A DNA stretch of 45,639 nucleotides, from positions 1 through 45,639 of the forward strand of contig JAAWBZ010000064.1 in NCBI GenBank assembly GCA_022792945.1, in the 5' to 3' direction. This stretch comes from Oscillospiraceae bacterium. GTDB taxonomy: Bacteria; Bacillota; Clostridia; Oscillospirales; Oscillospiraceae. The notes under the pieces are model-generated. The model did not search any database and was not told the DNA's origin. It saw only the letters and a program-made list of their open reading frames with translations. Below are positions 43,393-45,639 of this stretch, one piece after another; the stretch's first letter is position 1, and every line of letters begins with the position of its first letter. A program made the translations under genes and the position numbers.

Positions 43393-44028
43393 TTACTCGT
43401 CTTTCAAATCGACAAAAGCGGCGATACCAGCGGAAGCCAGATTTGACAGGATAGCCGATGTAACTTTCTGGACCGTGTCCGCAACGGCTTTCAGCTCGTT
43501 CTTGTCCGTAAGCCGGCTTTTGATGTAGCCCGTGGAGCAGCGGGGGGTGTCCAGCCCCAGTCTCATGTCCTGCCCGGTATTGCCAGTCAGCCCCTTGACC
43601 AGCACGGGCAACTGTTCATCCGAACCGTCCGTGTCGGCGATGTCAAAAACATACGTCAGCTTGAAGCCCGTAACGACTTTCTTCGTCACCTTCTCGGCCT
43701 CTGCGTCCTGATACTCGGCCTTGTTTTCAGGCTCGGTAAACTCTTCGACCTTCTTGATGCAGGGAGCGAGGATAGCGAGGCCCTTTGCGCCCTTCTTCAC
43801 ATAGCGGCCCAACTGGTTCCATGCTTTGAACCCCTTGACGTAGCTGGCCTGGGGGTTCTGGGCGTAGATCAGCAGCGTATTCCTAGCGGAATAGTTATAG
43901 AATTTACTAGAAAACGACAGGAACGCCAGCCAGTCAGCGTCCGTGTTGATGTTCTCAACCGCATTGTCAATACGGTCAAGAGCGGCCTGAATCTTCTCCT
44001 GATTAGAGCTTTTGGACTTGTTGTACAT
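43393..44028 (-). CDS. ArdC-like single-strand-DNA-binding domain protein, truncated
   Basis: 211 aa. Residues 30-90 show the ArdC N-terminal pattern (WLAFLSFSSKFYNYSARNTLL, then GFKAWNQLGRYVKKGAKG), found in antirestriction and relaxase-associated proteins of conjugative elements. Full ArdC-like proteins continue with a metallopeptidase domain (about 100-150 more residues), which is missing. The last 60 residues (from about TGYIKSRLTD) look unrelated and may come from fusion by deletion. It has a good frame and GGAGG upstream, so it may still be expressed. Confidence 0.65.
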   Translation of the reverse strand: MYNKSKSSNQEKIQAALDRIDNAVENINTDADWLAFLSFSSKFYNYSARNTLLIYAQNPQASYVKGFKAWNQLGRYVKKGAKGLAILAPCIKKVEEFTEPENKAEYQDAEAEKVTKKVVTGFKLTYVFDIADTDGSDEQLPVLVKGLTGNTGQDMRLGLDTPRCSTGYIKSRLTDKNELKAVADTVQKVTSAILSNLASAGIAAFVDLKDE

Positions 44029-44079
44029 GATGTACCTCCTTCATTTTTGTACGCTGCTGCCTGAAAATCGGCAAAAAAT

Positions 44080-44114
44080 AAGGCCCTGCGGGAATGTGAA
44101 TCCCACAGGGCCTT
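44080..44114 (-). terminator. Terminator in the mobile remnant
   Basis: A 14-bp stem with one mismatch (44080-44093 with 44101-44114) followed on the minus strand by TTATTTTTT. It ends the unit carrying the small gene at 44230-44517 before the ArdC-like gene. Confidence 0.8.
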
Positions 44115-44144
44115 GCAGCGTGTTTGTTGATGCTAACCGTCGGG

Positions 44145-44168
44145 CAGTTTTATGACGTACCCAGGTCA
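44145..44168 (-). repeat. 24-bp direct repeat, copy upstream of the ArdC-like gene
   Basis: CAGTTTTATGAC-N6-AGGTCA on the plus strand, 20 of 24 bases identical to 44838-44861. On the minus strand it reads TGACCT...GTCATAAAACTG and holds a TGAC/GTCA dyad, about 120 bases before the ArdC-like start. It may be a shared operator or upstream promoter part. Confidence 0.55.
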
Positions 44169-44229
44169 CAGCTACTATAAGTGTGTTGAAACTGTTAGAG
44201 TTTTTATCATCCTCCCTCATATGTACCTG

Positions 44230-44517
44230 TCAGCTCTCCATGAACTTCCAGCCGATGGGGAGGCAGCGATACATGGTCTTGTCAATGGCAATCACATCCC
44301 CAACGCTCATGGAGTAGTTGAGGCTGTACCTGTACTCTTTCTGATTGAACAGGATGAAGCACTTGTCCAGAATGTACATATCCTCACCCTCCATACGGAG
44401 CATGACAACGGCCTCCATCTCGTCCATGCTGGCATAGTCCTTACCGAAACGGGCCATCATGTTTTTGCTGAACGCTTCCTCGGTTGCTGCCTGATATAGT
44501 GTAATGCGCTTTTTCAT
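44230..44517 (-). CDS. Conserved-type small protein of mobile elements, function unknown
   Basis: 95 aa. Start preceded by AAAGGAGTACACC. It has no membrane segment or catalytic motif, and contains MARFGKDYASMDEMEAVVML in the middle and GDVIAIDKTMYRCLPIGW near the end. Its leader is almost the same as that of the next gene upstream (44797), as if the two genes share expression signals. I do not recognise the family. It is probably an accessory gene of the decayed conjugative or phage element. Confidence 0.6.
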   Translation of the reverse strand: MKKRITLYQAATEEAFSKNMMARFGKDYASMDEMEAVVMLRMEGEDMYILDKCFILFNQKEYRYSLNYSMSVGDVIAIDKTMYRCLPIGWKFMES

Positions 44518-44569
44518 GGTGTACTCCTTTCTCCCCGTGCAGCCGATAGGACAGCTATAGTGGTGTGAT

Positions 44570-44797
44570 TTAGGCGAAAGTACGGTTGAATCTCTCGCAC
44601 ATCCTGTGGTTGACCGCTCTGGAAATGTCGTGGTTATCCGCCATGTTCCAGACCCAGCAGCCCGCTTCTTGGAAGGTCATGCCGCATTCGTGCCACTTAT
44701 AACCCAGCGTGTCTACGGTCGTGACATCGAACTTGCCGTTGTTCCGCTCAATCATCACCCACTTCTGGCCCTCCACTGTCATGGTCATTTTCTTCAT
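44570..44797 (-). CDS. Small protein of mobile remnant, function unknown
   Basis: 75 aa, start after GAAAGGAGTACAGC. It has aromatic and Cys/His residues (YKWHECGMTFQEAGCWVW), with no clear metal motif and no membrane helix. It is followed 52 bases later by the 95-aa gene with a matching leader. I do not recognise it. Confidence 0.55.
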   Translation of the reverse strand: MKKMTMTVEGQKWVMIERNNGKFDVTTVDTLGYKWHECGMTFQEAGCWVWNMADNHDISRAVNHRMCERFNRTFA

Positions 44798-44837
44798 GCT
44801 GTACTCCTTTCGTCCCTATAAGGACATAAAAATAGAA

Positions 44838-44861
44838 CAGTTTTATGACTTGTTCAGGTCA
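44838..44861 (-). repeat. 24-bp direct repeat, copy upstream of the 75-aa gene
   Basis: The partner of 44145-44168. On the minus strand it starts with TGACCT, extends to TTGACC with the next base, and lies 41 bases before the 75-aa gene. It follows a terminator directly, as expected of a promoter or operator. Confidence 0.55.
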
Positions 44862-44870
44862 AATAAAAAA

Positions 44871-44914
44871 GCGGCTATCTCAAATCGTCTGCTGCAACGT
44901 CAAGAGATAGCCGC
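44871..44914 (-). terminator. Terminator after the 120-aa membrane protein gene
   Basis: GCGGCTATCTC (44871-44881) pairs with GAGATAGCCGC (44904-44914). On the minus strand TTTTTTATTT follows. It closes the unit read from the right. Confidence 0.85.
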
Positions 44915-45005
44915 CTTTATATTATGTTGTGCAGGGGGGTGGGGTTCCGAACGATTTGCTTCATAAAGGGTTGGAAGTAGGAAACGCTCGGAAATGCATA
45001 TGATT

Positions 45006-45368
45006 TTATCCTCTATACCCAAACTCATTTACCATTTGACCGTCATTCTCAATTTTTGTTAAAATTTCCTTGTCAACCTGATAAACAGGTGCCCCAGCGT
45101 CTGCTGTGACCTTTGTATAGAACGAATCCATAGCATCCCGCTTCGTATATATGACCGCTCTATTATGTAATTTATCACGCAAACGGCTCACCCTTACAAT
45201 TGCCCTTTTCATCAATTTTCTGGCATCGTATCCCAAAACACGTTTTACAGCACCCGCTGCCGTATGGTTTAGCCATTGGGCGATATCATTCCAAAAGGCA
45301 TCCAACAAGGCCGCTACTGCCACACCAACTAACACACCTGCTGCAAGGCCAGCCAAAACATACCACAT
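45006..45368 (-). CDS. Membrane-anchored protein, function unknown
   Basis: 120 aa. One N-terminal Gly/Ala-rich membrane helix (VLAGLAAGVLVGVAVAALL) leads to a basic, helical domain (KRVLGYDARKLMKRAIVRVSR) and a polar C-terminus. Lower GC and different codon use from the central genes. It follows by 32 bases the stop of an interrupted gene and was probably in its operon. It may belong to the mobile remnant. No family is recognised. Confidence 0.6.
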   Translation of the reverse strand: MWYVLAGLAAGVLVGVAVAALLDAFWNDIAQWLNHTAAGAVKRVLGYDARKLMKRAIVRVSRLRDKLHNRAVIYTKRDAMDSFYTKVTADAGAPVYQVDKEILTKIENDGQMVNEFGYRG

Positions 45369-45400
45369 ATACAGTGCTCCTTTACATACAGTTCAATATC

Positions 45401-45475
45401 TTAAGGCATCTCCTCTTGTATAAATTTTAATGTCTCTATTGCTTCTTTATCTCCGTTATTTGCTGCCTCATTTAC
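45401..45475 (-). pseudogene. C-terminal fragment of a gene cut by an insertion sequence
   Basis: Reading the minus strand inward from the element boundary gives 24 sense codons (VNEAANNGDKEAIETLKF, then IQEEMP) and a stop at 45401. The open frame runs exactly to 45475, where the IS-like end begins. It is just upstream of the 120-aa gene in the same direction. The parent gene cannot be named from this tail. Confidence 0.55.
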
Positions 45476-45639
45476 TGTCAGCGCCAGTGATAAAATGTAA
45501 GAAAACGCCGAGGAAAAAATGTAGTTTTGTGGCGGAGAGGAGGGAAAAAAGATAGACTCCCAATCAGGGCGAAAAAGAGCCCGGAAAGGGAGTCAGGACA
45601 TGAAAGGAGCACAGTGGATGGATATCCGAAGCGACAGAC
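45476..45639 (+). mobile_element. Left end of an IS21-like insertion sequence (partial)
   Basis: Begins TGTCAGCGCCAGTGATAAAA and contains further GTAAGAAAACGCC-type motifs, the style of IS21-family ends (TGTCA..., internal repeats). About 140 bases inside, AAAGGAG precedes ATG at 45618, the presumed start of the first transposase gene; only seven codons (MDIRSDR) are in the window. The right end and second gene (IstB) are outside, so the family call rests on the end sequence. Confidence 0.45.

Overview
The window is a GC-rich chromosomal segment of a Gram-positive anaerobe-like Firmicute, most likely an Oscillospiraceae-type gut clostridium. This placement is inference from AGGAGG-type ribosome binding sites, a BceRS-BceAB module, a class B sortase, a short HisG that needs HisZ, and ATG/GTG/TTG starts. 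No rRNA or tRNA is present to confirm it.

Left part (1-8850): a LacI-type regulator fused to a second solute-binding-like domain is divergent from a sugar ABC operon: lipoprotein binding protein, double ATPase, two permeases, a URO-D-like protein and an L-rhamnose mutarotase. The mutarotase and the binding protein type point to rhamnose or a related deoxy-sugar. Both divergent promoters can be read in the sequence.

Centre (9075-21183): an uninterrupted 12-kb cassette of 13 intact phage structural and lysis genes. It holds small and large terminase, a scaffold-like protein, capsid, a collagen-like fibre, XhlA-like and holin proteins, an amidase, portal, a P22 gp10-like hub, an adaptor and a putative ejection protein. 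It has no integrase, repressor, replication, tail-tube or tape-measure gene, and it lies between ordinary metabolic operons. I regard it as the most interesting system here: a short-tailed, podovirus-like particle module that may be domesticated (gene-transfer-agent-like) or a pared-down prophage.

Right of it, on the minus strand (28892-21447), is a complete hisZGDCBHAF-IE operon with a readable promoter that overlaps a TrpR-like dyad. Then follow a candidate structured ncRNA, a lone serine recombinase divergent from sortase B, a 162-bp MITE-like element, a nucleotidyltransferase paired with an acyl-carrier-like protein that lacks its serine, a MATE exporter, a BceRS/BceAB antimicrobial-peptide sensing and transport module with its operator, a second candidate sRNA, a DEDDh exonuclease and a tandem metallo-beta-lactamase-fold protein.

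The right end (about 41.75-45.6 kb) is lower in GC and is a decaying mobile element: frameshifted annealing-protein and YqaJ nuclease remnants, a truncated ArdC-like protein, small accessory genes, and a gene cut by what looks like the left end of an IS21-family insertion sequence running off the window. Two copies of an intergenic hairpin repeat, in opposite orientation, lie at 1-111 and about 33.79 kb.
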